A DNA stretch of 64,000 nucleotides from Flavobacteriaceae bacterium (GTDB lineage: Bacteria; Bacteroidota; Bacteroidia; Flavobacteriales; Flavobacteriaceae): the NCBI GenBank assembly GCA_947488595.1, contig CANKZI010000013.1, forward strand, positions 1-64,000. Direction: 5' to 3'. This document shows positions 1-9,196 of this stretch, in pieces; within the stretch, counting starts at the first letter, position 1; the number at the start of each line of letters is the position of its first letter. A model generated the notes under the pieces. The model had not been told where the DNA came from. It was given only the letters and a program-made list of their open reading frames with translations, and searched no databases. The position numbers and the translations under genes are program-made.

Positions 1-88
1 GAAAATCATAAATTTTAAAAATATTTTCTCTAAAAATTTCTTTAAATGATTAAAAAGTTCTAATTTTGAACTATTAATTCTGATCATT

Positions 89-439
89 ATGATACAACAA
101 GCAGAAACCAAAATCAAACAAATTCGCGAATTGAAGAATTTCACGCAAGAATACATGGCTCAAAAGCTCGGTTTATCTACCCGTGCCTACAGTAAAATTG
201 AAACAGGCGAAACGCAGTTAACCATCAATCGGTTGAATGAAATAAGTGCTATACTGGAAGTTCAACCCATGGAAGTTCTGGGATTTGATGACAAAAAGAT
301 ATTTAACATTAATCATTCCACAGGGAATAATGGCTATAACAACATTATGTATCCCGAAAAACTAATCCAGCAATACGAAGAAACAATCCAATCGCTCAAA
401 GAGCAAATCCAGTTAATGAAATTACTTCAAGGCAAATAA
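89..439 (+). CDS. Helix-turn-helix (XRE-type) transcriptional regulator
   Basis: Small DNA-binding protein of 116 residues. Residues about 8-65 form an XRE/HTH_3 domain: the stretch TQEYMAQKLGLSTRAYSKIE is the typical helix 2-turn-helix 3 region, followed by the usual helices 4 and 5. The C-terminal 40 residues (from about 78) are polar and rich in Glu, Gln and Leu and could form a short coiled coil for dimerisation. It stands alone, divergent from the GH3-family gene that follows, with a palindromic terminator between them. The target genes cannot be read from the sequence. The start ATG is the only in-frame choice before the HTH. The family call is safe and the function is unknown. Confidence 0.85.
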   Translation: MIQQAETKIKQIRELKNFTQEYMAQKLGLSTRAYSKIETGETQLTINRLNEISAILEVQPMEVLGFDDKKIFNINHSTGNNGYNNIMYPEKLIQQYEETIQSLKEQIQLMKLLQGK

Positions 440-525
440 ATCAATTGTTTTAAATCATTTTTTCAATTCGTCGGCATGATTAAATCATTTTGTAATGAAC
501 TGTTTTTTAATTTCTGGAAATTAAA

Positions 526-545
526 AAAATCCCCTAGGGGATTTT
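526..545. terminator. Bidirectional intrinsic terminator between the HTH and GH3 genes
   Basis: A perfect palindrome (AAAATCCCC, TA, GGGGATTTT) flanked by A-rich sequence on the left and T-rich sequence on the right lies between two convergent genes, so it can end transcription from both sides. Confidence 0.7.
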
Positions 546-615
546 ATTTTACATACCAGACGTATTCATTTTATCTTCAGGACAAACTTATATTATTAGC
601 CTGTTCTTTTTATTT

Positions 616-2136
616 TTAAAAACTAACCTGCATATTTTTCAATTGTTCTAAATAATTTCGTTGGTTCGACAATCTCGGAATTTTATGTTGTCCGCCCAGT
701 TTATCATGGTCTTTTAGCCAATCATAAAACAAATTGTTTCGCGCCACGTTGATTACTGGAGCGTTTAAAGTCATATTGTTGTGACGTTTGGCTTCGTAAT
801 CGGAGTTTAAAGTCTGTAAAGTTTCGTCCAAAACTTTTTTAAATAAATGAATGTCATCTGGATTCTTTCTGAATTCAATCATCCATTCGTGTGCTCCTTT
901 TTCTTTTCCTACCATAAATATAGGCGCAACCGTATAATCAATGACTTCGGTTTGTGTGACTTTGCACGCATTTGCAATGGCCTTGTCCGAATTTTCGATA
1001 ATTAATTCTTCGCCAAAGACATTTATATGGTGTTTGGTTCGTCCTGTTACCCTAATTCGATATGGATTTAACGAAGTAAACCGCACCGTATCGCCGATTT
1101 GATAACGCCATAATCCCGAATTGGTTGTAATCACTATCGCATAATTTTTGTCGATTTCGACTTCTGATAGGCGAATCGTTTTTTGTGCGCTGCTTCCAAA
1201 AACTTCCATCGGAATGAATTCATAAAAAATGCCATAGTCGAGCATTAATAGTAAATCGTTAGTATTATTCAAATCCTGAATGGCAAAAAATCCCTCAGAA
1301 GCATTATAAATTTCATAATACTGAAAATCATTTTTCTGAATCATTTTCTGATATTGTTCGCGGTAGGGATCAAAACTCACACCTCCATGAAAATAAACTT
1401 CTACATTGGGCCAAACTTCTTTTAGACTTTCTTTGCCGGTTTCTTGAAGTATCTTATTAAGCAAAACCATCATCCATGAAGGTACACCAGCAAAACTGGT
1501 CACATTTTCATAACGAGTTTCGTTAACAATTGCACTCAATTTTGTTTCCCAATCGCTCATTAACGAAACGCGATTGCTCGGTGTGCTGCTAAATTCGGCC
1601 CACATCGGCATGTTTTCGATTAAAATGGCCGATAAATCACCAAAAAAAGTATTGTTGTGTTCGTATAATTCTTTGCTTCCGCCCAAGCGTAAACTTTTTC
1701 CTGTAAAAAGTTGCGAATCTTCGTTATTGTTTAAATACAAGCACAACAAATCTTTGGTCGCTTTGTAATGACAATTTTCGAGTGCTTCGCTGCTTACCGG
1801 AATAAATTTACTTTTGGCATTAGTGGTTCCGCTTGACTTTGCAAACCATTTTATGGGCGTATTCCAAAATAGATTTTGTTCGCCTTTTCTGTTTCTTTCA
1901 ATCAAAGGTTCCAAATCCTCGTAAGTAGCAATCGGAATTCTTTCGGTAAATGTTTGGTAAGATTTAATGGAATCAAAATCATATTTTTTGCCAATAAAAG
2001 TAGTTTCGGCGGTTCGAATTAAGGTCAAAAGCAATTCTTCCTGTACTTCATTAGGATATTTTAAGAACAATTCGATTTGGTGAATTCTCTTTTTTAATAT
2101 CCAAGAAGCAAACGAATTGATTATGGGTAACGGCAT
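616..2136 (-). CDS. GH3 auxin-responsive promoter family protein (acyl-adenylating enzyme)
   Basis: 506 residues, full length for the GH3 family. GH3 enzymes adenylate a carboxylic acid with ATP and, in plants, transfer it to an amino acid. The substrate of the bacterial members is not known. Visible signs: the ATP/AMP motif SSGTTNAKSK at residues 101-110, the central YNASEGFFAIQ segment near residue 280, and the hinge motif RVTGRTKHHINVFGEELI near residue 365 that precedes the mobile C-terminal domain. No signal peptide, so cytoplasmic. It is convergent with the upstream HTH gene and divergent from the DUF2797 gene, so it seems to be monocistronic. The ATG start is preceded by AT-rich leader DNA. 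The family is certain and the physiological reaction is unknown. Confidence 0.85.
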   Translation of the reverse strand: MPLPIINSFASWILKKRIHQIELFLKYPNEVQEELLLTLIRTAETTFIGKKYDFDSIKSYQTFTERIPIATYEDLEPLIERNRKGEQNLFWNTPIKWFAKSSGTTNAKSKFIPVSSEALENCHYKATKDLLCLYLNNNEDSQLFTGKSLRLGGSKELYEHNNTFFGDLSAILIENMPMWAEFSSTPSNRVSLMSDWETKLSAIVNETRYENVTSFAGVPSWMMVLLNKILQETGKESLKEVWPNVEVYFHGGVSFDPYREQYQKMIQKNDFQYYEIYNASEGFFAIQDLNNTNDLLLMLDYGIFYEFIPMEVFGSSAQKTIRLSEVEIDKNYAIVITTNSGLWRYQIGDTVRFTSLNPYRIRVTGRTKHHINVFGEELIIENSDKAIANACKVTQTEVIDYTVAPIFMVGKEKGAHEWMIEFRKNPDDIHLFKKVLDETLQTLNSDYEAKRHNNMTLNAPVINVARNNLFYDWLKDHDKLGGQHKIPRLSNQRNYLEQLKNMQVSF

Positions 2137-2267
2137 TCTGGTTTTAGATTTAGATTTGAAAATAACGTTACAAACGCTAACTTTACAACTTTATCAAAAA
2201 TAACAAAAAATAGCAATATTCAAACGATTTAGTAGTATAATCCTAAATTCTAATCCAAATAAAAAAT

Positions 2268-3062
2268 ATGCAATACGAAGGTGTGTTACAAAAAATGCAA
2301 ACCGAATGGGGCAATCCGATCCAATATTATTTAATTTTTGAATCTGAATTTGTGAATGTCAATCAGCTGTTGAACAAAAATATCGAAATAAAATTTATTG
2401 GTTACCAATGCTTGAATTGTAGAAAAAAGAAGAAAATTTTCCGACAAGGATTTTGTTATGATTGTTTTTATTCTAGCGCAGCAGTTGGCGACTGGATCAT
2501 GCGGCCCGAATTGAGTACCGCGCATTTGGGCATAGCTGATCGCGATTTGAGTTATGAATCCAAAGTACAATTGCAACCTCATATTGTTTATTTGGCATTG
2601 TCTAGTGAAATTAAAGTTGGTGTGACCAGAAAAACCCAAGCGCCTACAAGATGGATAGACCAAGGAGCTGAAAAAGCAATAACCATAGTAGAAGTACCCA
2701 ATCGGTATTTGGCTGGCATTACCGAAGTGGCATTGAAAAATCACTTTTCCGACAAAACCAATTGGCGTAAAATGTTGACTAATGATATTACCGATTTAAA
2801 TTTATTTGAGGCAAAGCAAAAACTTCAAAAGTGGTTGCCAGAAGAAGTGCAAGATTTTTTTTATGCTGATAAAAATGATTTGTGCGAAATGCACTATCCA
2901 ATAATCGAATATCCAAAAAAAATAAATAGTTTAAGTTTAGAAAAATCGCCTGATTTTAATGGAAAATTGATTGGAATCAAAGGGCAATATTTGATTTTTG
3001 AAGACGGAACAGTCTTTAATGTCAGAAGTTTTGAAGGTTATGTGGTAAAAATAACGCTATAA
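2268..3062 (+). CDS. DUF2797 domain-containing protein
   Basis: 264 residues matching the DUF2797 family of unknown function, common in Bacteroidota and some other bacteria. A zinc-ribbon-like cysteine set is visible near the N-terminus: C48-x2-C51-x11-C63-x2-C66. Downstream is the conserved HIVYLALSSEIKVGVTRKTQ segment, which resembles a GIY-YIG-like core (VYLA...KVGVTR), followed by helical sequence and a small C-terminal beta-rich piece. No signal peptide or membrane segment. A nucleic-acid-related role would fit the zinc ribbon and the GIY-YIG-like strand, but that is inference. It is monocistronic and is followed by a receptor remnant on the opposite strand. Confidence 0.8.
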   Translation: MQYEGVLQKMQTEWGNPIQYYLIFESEFVNVNQLLNKNIEIKFIGYQCLNCRKKKKIFRQGFCYDCFYSSAAVGDWIMRPELSTAHLGIADRDLSYESKVQLQPHIVYLALSSEIKVGVTRKTQAPTRWIDQGAEKAITIVEVPNRYLAGITEVALKNHFSDKTNWRKMLTNDITDLNLFEAKQKLQKWLPEEVQDFFYADKNDLCEMHYPIIEYPKKINSLSLEKSPDFNGKLIGIKGQYLIFEDGTVFNVRSFEGYVVKITL

Positions 3063-3146
3063 ATTAAATTTTTTTCAAATCGCACAAATGGTCTTAATAT
3101 CGAAATTTTAAAGTCTTTTGTTTTCTTCTTCAATACTAGAATTGCG

Positions 3147-3424
3147 TTACGTCGATTTTAATTCACTATTTCCGAAATTATAACTGATATCAATTCGAAA
3201 CTGTCGACTTTCATAACGGTAGTTTCCCGAAATATACACCACAACTTCAATGAGTTTACCGGCTTTTTTTCTATTACAAAAGGCAATAAAATGAGCGTCG
3301 TATTGGTAACTTCAAATTTTTCAGAATGAGAAATTGTTATAGCAGCTCCAGAAATCGAAATGTAATAATTGTTTGGATTGATAGCTTTAAAACTGAACTT
3401 TCCCTCAATATTTTCACTTCTAAA
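3147..3424 (-). pseudogene. Collapsed remnant of a TonB-receptor-like outer membrane protein gene
   Basis: No intact gene lies here, but two minus-strand frames read as pieces of one protein type. From about 3415 down to 3270 one frame encodes EGKFSFKAINPNNYYISISG and on to SEKFEVTN, the pattern of a carboxypeptidase-regulatory-like N-terminal domain. From about 3235 to the stop at 3147-3149 another frame encodes NYRYESRQFRIDISYNFGN and ELKST, typical of the last beta-strand of an outer membrane barrel. The middle of a normal receptor (hundreds of residues) is missing. I infer an internal deletion plus frame damage in an old TonB-dependent or OmpA-like barrel gene. The match is by motif style only. 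Confidence 0.45.
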
Positions 3425-6016
3425 TTACTCTTTCTTGGGTGCTTCTTTTTTCTTTTTCTTTCCAAACAATCCATTAATCAAATCGTTGGCTTGGGTCTTC
3501 ACATCCGTTTTTGAAGTATTGGTTTTAGTGGTGTCTTTTTTGCCTCCATTAATCAAATTTCCTAATACCGAAGTGCCTTCAGAAACCAATTTGTCTTTTT
3601 GTTGTTGCATCAATTGTGTAGCCAAATTGCCAACTGCTTTTTGCATATCGGTAGTTACTTTTGGGTTTTTAAAATTGCCTGTAAGCATCACATTTATCGG
3701 AATGTTCTCTAATTTTGCCGCATCAGTTGCTGACAATTTTGCAAGCAACTTATTGGCTTCGGTTCCTAAATATTTTGCAGGCACATTCAATTTTACATTA
3801 TACAACATCGATTGATCAAAACCATGCTGTCCTCCAACATTTATTTTGATGTCTTGGTATTTGATGTCAAAAGGTTTTATGTTTACTTTTCCGTCTTTAA
3901 AAGCCAAAGCGACTTTTAAATCATTCAGATTTAATTTGTTCAAATCGATGAACTTTAAATTGGCACCCAACCCATTCAAAATTTGCGAATTGTTTGGATT
4001 TACAGTTGTAGATAGCAATTGTCCTAGCAAATCTCCTGATAAAGTTTTTAAATCAGGTGTCATCTCTTTTTCGTTAAGTGTACCCGAAATTTTAATTGTC
4101 GAATTGAGCTTTCCGTTTATCACGCCTGCAATTGGCGCAATACTTTTCATCATTTCTAATTGGGTAAAGGTTTGCTGAATGTCTACTTGATTTAAATTTA
4201 AATTCATATTAAAAACCGGAATTTTTGCTTTCGTAGAAACGTCACCATTGGCAGTAATTTGTCCGCCAAAAACAGCAGTTTTGATGTTTTCTAAAGTAAC
4301 TTTTTGGTCTTTGACGATGACTTTTCCAGAAGCAGTTTTAAGCACCAAATTATCATACAAAACAGTATTGATTTTGGCGTTAAGTTTACAATTTAGAATA
4401 GCTGGAATTTTTATCACTTCTTGTGTTTTTGACGAAGTTGCGGTTGGCGGCGCTTCGGTTGTCATAAAATCAGCAACTGCAAATTGGTTGGATTCAAGAC
4501 TAAAATCGCCCTTCAATTCTTGGTTTTTAAACATAAAACCATAAAAATTATCCAAAGTTCCATTTACATTCAAATCGGTTTGTCCAATTGCGGCATTAAA
4601 TTGTTGCAAATTCACACGACTCGGATTAAAAGCAATCATCGCTTGACTTATATTAAGTGCTTTGCCTTTTTCATCCACATATTTGAACTGTGATAAAAGT
4701 ATCGTTCCCGCATTTTTAATGTTTTGGTATTGACTGGTTTCGACTGATTTCATATCAAAATTGGTCGTAACGTCGGCTTTTAAAATCCCAGAAAGTGGTT
4801 TGTCCAATTTTATTGGATAAGCTTTTGATAAATTAGCCAAATTGATGGTTCCTTTTAAAGCAGCATCAACCAGCGGATTTACTGTAATATTTTTGATATT
4901 CGCTTTGGCGTCAAAAACATCTTGATCAATCTTGAAAGACAATTGCTCAAGGTTCACATAAGTGTCATTAAGAACGCCAGTTTCGTTAATAATTTTAGTG
5001 TCAATAACAATATTTTGAACCGATTTAGGCAAATTTGGATATTGAAAAGAGGCGTTATTTGATGCAATTGCGATATTGAATTTCGGAACTGAAGTGTCAG
5101 AATACAAGCCTTTTGCAAAACCAACAATCGTAAAATCGCCAGTAGTTTTAACGTCTTTTAAACTTCCAGAATACGCTGACGGTATCAATCCAAGAAAATT
5201 TTGAAAACTCGAAGTTGGTGTTTTGAAAGTCAAATCATAATTTTGTCCATCGTCCACCATTTGAATAAATCCATCGAATGCTAAAGGCAATTGATTGATT
5301 AATGCTTTGTTATTTTTGAAAGTATAGCTGCTTTTTTCCAAATCGATTCCTAAAACGGCATCTAATGTCAATGTTACATTTTTCATATAATTGACTTTGT
5401 CCATCTCTAAAGAAACTTTTGCGGTCGATTTTGTTGCCAAATCTAATTTTGAAGCTGCAAAATCGCCAGTTCCAGAATGGTTCAAGCTATCAATAACCAT
5501 TTTTATTTTTGAACTTTCATCAAAATATTGAAACTTAAAATTATCAATACGGTACTCTTTAATTTTTAAGGCCAAAGGATTATTTTTACTGTCCTCTTTG
5601 TCCTTTTCGTCTTTAAGTGCAATGTCAAAATTACCAATTCCGTCTTTGTTAAAAAGAATATTGATAAAACCATTTTTGGACGAAATGGCTTCGATATTCA
5701 TCGATTCGTCTTTGCCTTTGAACAATTCTTTGATTGACATATCCAAATTCAATTCGCCCAACGAAATCAAAGTATCACCTTCAAAAGGCGCTTTATTAAT
5801 GATAAGTAGTTTTTCTATGGTTACACTGGCTTTCGGAAAACTTCGAAACAAACTCAAATCGGCTTCGGCAAAAGTAACTTTCGCATCTACTTTTTCGTTA
5901 ATGGCTTCTGCGATTTTTGCTTTGATGGCATCTTGAAAAAAATACGGAATTGCAAATAGCGCTACAACGACCAACAACAATAATATCCCTAATATTTTTA
6001 ATAATTTCTTAATCAT
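3425..6016 (-). CDS. AsmA family protein
   Basis: 863 residues. An N-terminal membrane anchor (about residues 5-27, LLLLVVVALFAIPYFF) is followed by the AsmA-type start (DAIKAKIAEAINEKVDAKVTFAEADLSLFRSFPKASV) and a long repetitive beta-rich body ending in a lysine-rich tail. AsmA/TamB-like proteins are thought to form periplasmic grooves that carry lipids between inner and outer membrane. The exact cargo here is unknown. The length matches Bacteroidota AsmA proteins. A promoter-like TAGCTTTG lies just upstream (6033-6040, minus strand). It lies downstream of sppA on the same strand but is separated by a hairpin, so it probably has its own promoter. Confidence 0.85.
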   Translation of the reverse strand: MIKKLLKILGILLLLVVVALFAIPYFFQDAIKAKIAEAINEKVDAKVTFAEADLSLFRSFPKASVTIEKLLIINKAPFEGDTLISLGELNLDMSIKELFKGKDESMNIEAISSKNGFINILFNKDGIGNFDIALKDEKDKEDSKNNPLALKIKEYRIDNFKFQYFDESSKIKMVIDSLNHSGTGDFAASKLDLATKSTAKVSLEMDKVNYMKNVTLTLDAVLGIDLEKSSYTFKNNKALINQLPLAFDGFIQMVDDGQNYDLTFKTPTSSFQNFLGLIPSAYSGSLKDVKTTGDFTIVGFAKGLYSDTSVPKFNIAIASNNASFQYPNLPKSVQNIVIDTKIINETGVLNDTYVNLEQLSFKIDQDVFDAKANIKNITVNPLVDAALKGTINLANLSKAYPIKLDKPLSGILKADVTTNFDMKSVETSQYQNIKNAGTILLSQFKYVDEKGKALNISQAMIAFNPSRVNLQQFNAAIGQTDLNVNGTLDNFYGFMFKNQELKGDFSLESNQFAVADFMTTEAPPTATSSKTQEVIKIPAILNCKLNAKINTVLYDNLVLKTASGKVIVKDQKVTLENIKTAVFGGQITANGDVSTKAKIPVFNMNLNLNQVDIQQTFTQLEMMKSIAPIAGVINGKLNSTIKISGTLNEKEMTPDLKTLSGDLLGQLLSTTVNPNNSQILNGLGANLKFIDLNKLNLNDLKVALAFKDGKVNIKPFDIKYQDIKINVGGQHGFDQSMLYNVKLNVPAKYLGTEANKLLAKLSATDAAKLENIPINVMLTGNFKNPKVTTDMQKAVGNLATQLMQQQKDKLVSEGTSVLGNLINGGKKDTTKTNTSKTDVKTQANDLINGLFGKKKKKEAPKKE

Positions 6017-6032
6017 AACAATAATTTTTCTT

Positions 6033-6040
6033 CAAAGCTA
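6033..6040 (-). promoter_or_regulatory. Bacteroidota -7 promoter element for the asmA-like gene
   Basis: The minus strand reads TAGCTTTG, a match to the Bacteroidota -7 consensus TAnnTTTG, with a TTG 17 nt upstream (6058-6060) that could be the -33 element. The start codon is about 17 nt downstream. Confidence 0.5.
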
Positions 6041-6053
6041 AAGTACAAATAGA

Positions 6054-6089
6054 AAGCCAACTTTGCTGTAAAAACAGATAAGTTGGCTT
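6054..6089 (-). terminator. Hairpin after sppA
   Basis: A 10-bp perfect stem (AAGCCAACTT / AAGTTGGCTT) with an inner CTGT/ACAG pairing lies just beyond the sppA stop codon. The following U-tract on the minus strand is weak, so termination may be partial. Confidence 0.45.
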
Positions 6090-6113
6090 AAAAATAACAT
6101 ATTAAAATCAATT

Positions 6114-7874
6114 TTATTTAATCGAAATCTCAAACGGCATCATGGTTTGAATGCCTTTTTGTGTGCTTATTTTTTTCACTTTCTGAAAAATCTCATAATT
6201 TTCAGTGCCAATTTCTTCTTTAATTAAACTTTCTTTGGTTTTAGCAAAAGGGAAACTAGCAATCATATCCTCGAAAGTTTTTTCGTATTCAGGATAATTT
6301 TGTGTTTTATAATTTTTTATTTTCCCCAATTTGGCAGCAGCAGCAAGTGCGTCATCCATACCGCCAATTTTGTCAACCAAACCAATTTTTAAAGCTTCTG
6401 AACCTGACCAAACGCGACCTTGACCGATGGCATCGACTTGTTCAAAAGTCATTTTTCTTCCCGCGGCAACGCGGTTTACAAAAACTGCATAAATACGCTC
6501 TACACTTTCTTGAGTAATGGCTCTGAAATCGGTATCCAAAGGTTGGAATGGGCTGTATTCTGCCGCGTTTTTATGCGTTTTTACGGTTTCGGTATTGATT
6601 CCGATTTTTTGAGACAATTGGGTAAAGTTGGGTAAAATTCCGAAAACACCAATCGAACCTGTAATGGTATTGGCTTCGGCAAAAATGGTGTTGGCATTAC
6701 AAGCTATATAATAACCACCAGAAGCCGCCAGATTGCCCATTGAAACTACAACTGGTTTCGTTTTTTTGGTAAGTTCAATTTCTCTCCAAATTAAGTCAGA
6801 AGTCAAAGCACTTCCGCCTGGGCTATCAATTCGCAAAACAATTGCTTTTACATTTTTATCTTTTCTGGCTTCTTGCAAAGAGCGGCGCATCGAACCTTCG
6901 CCAATATAACTCACATCGCCTTCGCCACTTTTAATTTCGCCTTGCGCATAAATGATGGCAATTTTGTCATCGGCATCAGTATTTTTGGGAGAAGTCGCTG
7001 TTTTTTGTGCATAATCGGTTATGGTAATCGAATTGTAGTCTTCGTCTTTTTCGACTTTCAAGGCTTTTTTGATGGCATTTCGGTATTCATCTTCATAAGC
7101 GATTTTGTCAATAAGTTTTTGTGAACGCGCCATTTCGGGAGTTCTTGCCAAAAGATTTTCGGCAATTTCGTTGAGTTTGGCAACCGGAATTTTTCGGCTT
7201 TTGGCGATGTCGGTTACAATTGAATTCCAAACTGAATTCAAAAGGGACGAAACTTGCTCTCTATTGGCATCACTCATTTTGTTTTCAAGAAAAGGCTCGA
7301 CCGCGCTTTTGTATTTTCCGTGTCGAATCACTTCCATTTTGACGCCTGATTTTTCTTGTAAATCTTTATAAAACATGATTTCTGACGATAGACCTTTGAA
7401 ATCCATTTCGCCAACAGGATTCAAATAGATGGTATCGGCAACAGAATTCAAATAATATTCACGTTGCGAATAAACATCGGCATAAGCGACCACAAATTTT
7501 CCTGATTTTTTAAAATCCTCGAGTTGATCGCGAAGGGCTTTCATTTGTGCAATTCCGATGGTAGAGGTGTTATTCAAAATAGAAATACCTTTGATATTGT
7601 CATCGGTTTTAGCCGCTTCAATTGCACTAATAACATCCGAAACACCCACGTTGGCTTCGCCAGAAAATAAGGTCACTAGCGGATCAGAATATTTTCCGGC
7701 ATAATCGTTACTGATATTTCCCAAATTGAATTCGATAACCGAATTGTCTTTTACGGTTACTTTATCAGAATCGCCTCCGAAGAGTGCTCCAATAATCAAA
7801 AATCCGAAAAAGAATAGCATAAAAAAGACAAACAAACCTACGATTGTTGCCAATACATTTCCTAGAAACTTCAT
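6114..7874 (-). CDS. sppA: Signal peptide peptidase SppA, 67K type
   Basis: 586-residue membrane-bound serine protease that degrades released signal peptides. An N-terminal transmembrane segment (about residues 8-32) anchors it. Two tandem peptidase S49 domains follow, as in E. coli SppA. The Ser-Lys dyad is visible: Lys189 in HGKYKSAVEPF of the first domain and Ser385 in GNLAASGGYYIA of the second, with the DSPGGSALTSD segment before it. The length is close to the E. coli 67K form. It lies upstream of the AsmA-like gene on the same strand, separated by a hairpin. The ATG start at 7874 directly precedes the hydrophobic anchor. Confident call. Confidence 0.93.
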   Translation of the reverse strand: MKFLGNVLATIVGLFVFFMLFFFGFLIIGALFGGDSDKVTVKDNSVIEFNLGNISNDYAGKYSDPLVTLFSGEANVGVSDVISAIEAAKTDDNIKGISILNNTSTIGIAQMKALRDQLEDFKKSGKFVVAYADVYSQREYYLNSVADTIYLNPVGEMDFKGLSSEIMFYKDLQEKSGVKMEVIRHGKYKSAVEPFLENKMSDANREQVSSLLNSVWNSIVTDIAKSRKIPVAKLNEIAENLLARTPEMARSQKLIDKIAYEDEYRNAIKKALKVEKDEDYNSITITDYAQKTATSPKNTDADDKIAIIYAQGEIKSGEGDVSYIGEGSMRRSLQEARKDKNVKAIVLRIDSPGGSALTSDLIWREIELTKKTKPVVVSMGNLAASGGYYIACNANTIFAEANTITGSIGVFGILPNFTQLSQKIGINTETVKTHKNAAEYSPFQPLDTDFRAITQESVERIYAVFVNRVAAGRKMTFEQVDAIGQGRVWSGSEALKIGLVDKIGGMDDALAAAAKLGKIKNYKTQNYPEYEKTFEDMIASFPFAKTKESLIKEEIGTENYEIFQKVKKISTQKGIQTMMPFEISIK

Positions 7875-8016
7875 AATTATAATTTTTTGAATAAGTCTTG
7901 CATGTGCTTAAAAAGTTACAATTTGACTCAAATTTAAAATAATAATCAATTAATTTTTGGCTAAAGACAAATTATAGTAACATGCTAAAATTCTTTTTAC
8001 TTAATTTGTAATTACT

Positions 8017-9165
8017 ATGGACATGCAAAATCAAGTCATTTTATCAATATGAAGTAATGAAGGCGAAAAGTTGGATAGTATTCAACAATGCGTTCGTTTG
8101 TTGCATCATCAAGTTGGTACAATTATCAAAATTTCTAAATTATACGAAACACCTTCTTGGGGTTTTGAAAGTGCTGCTTTTTTTAATTGTGCTGTTGTAA
8201 TGCACACTCAAAAATCAGCCAAAAAAATTTTAAAAGACATTCTTAGAATAGAAAAGGAGTTAGGTCGAACAAGAGCGCTACAATCGGGCTACCAATCTAG
8301 AACCATTGATATTGATATTATTGGTTTTAACGAAGAAATAGTGGAAAGTGAAAACCTTGTAATTCCGCATCCGCAAATGCAAAATCGGCTGTTTGTGCTG
8401 TTGCCTTTGCAGGATGTGATGCCCGATTTTATTCATCCAATATTGAAAAAAAAAATCAGTGATTTGATTCAAGATTGTAAAGATGAAAGTGCCTATAAAG
8501 TAATTTCGGATTTAACATTGCCATTGGATCAATTTTCGTTAGAAAAGTACAATTATATTGCAGTTGAAGGCAATATTGGCGCCGGAAAAACCACTTTGGT
8601 TGTCAAAATTGCAGAAGATTTTAATGCTAAAACCGTTTTGGAGCGTTTTGCAGACAATCCTTTTTTGCCTAAATTTTATAAAGACCAAAGTCGTTATGCT
8701 TTTCCGTTAGAGATGTCATTTTTGGCGGATCGCTACCAGCAATTGTCCGATGACTTGGCACAATTTGATTTGTTTAAAGACTTCTTAGTTGCTGATTATC
8801 ATATTTTTAAATCACTGATTTTTGCCAAAGTTACGCTTACCGAAGACGAGTACCGTTTGTATCGAAAATTATTCGAAATCATATATAAAGAAATGCCAAA
8901 ACCGGATTTGTATATTTATTTGTACCAAAATACGGACCGGTTGTTGCAAAACATTAAACGGCGTGGCAGAAGTTATGAGCAAGAAATTCCGGCTGAGTAT
9001 TTGGATAAAATCAATCGTGGTTATTTGGATTATATTAAATCGCAAACAGATTTGAATGTTTTAATTATTGATGTTTCGGACAAGGATTTTGTGAAAAACC
9101 AACAAGATTATATTTTCATTTTAGAAGCAATTCAAGATAAAATGCCAAAAAAAGTCATCTTATAA
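8017..9165 (+). CDS. folK: FolK-deoxynucleoside kinase fusion, interrupted by an in-frame TGA
   Basis: Fusion of 6-hydroxymethyl-7,8-dihydropterin pyrophosphokinase (N-terminal, about 145 residues: LYETPSWGFES, LGRTRALQSGYQSRTIDIDII, IPHPQMQNRLFVLLPL) with a deoxynucleoside kinase (P-loop EGNIGAGKTT, then ERFADNPFLPKFYKD). The ORF track begins at a TTG at 8071, but the FolK start lies upstream: ATG at 8017 gives MDMQNQVILSI, then TGA at 8050-8052, then SNEGEKLDSIQQC in the same frame. The stop sits exactly where the conserved Gly of the family motif (LSIGSN-like) belongs, so a single G-to-T change (GGA to TGA) explains it. Without readthrough the first HPPK strand is lost. The remainder is intact, suggesting a recent mutation or a sequencing error. 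A full product would be 382 residues. Confidence 0.85.
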
Positions 9166-9196
9166 ATATGCTAAAAGGTTAATTTCCTTTATTTTT

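Noticed and set aside
3326-3815. Plus-strand ORFs of 62 and 148 aa opposite the asmA-like gene
   Set aside because: Antisense shadows of the AsmA-like coding sequence and the receptor remnant; composition is hydrophobic Phe/Ser/Leu typical of reverse-strand AT-rich DNA.
8050-8052. Recoding of TGA as selenocysteine in folK
   Set aside because: The position is a Gly in the family, not Cys, and no selenocysteine hairpin is visible right after it. A nonsense change or a read error is simpler.
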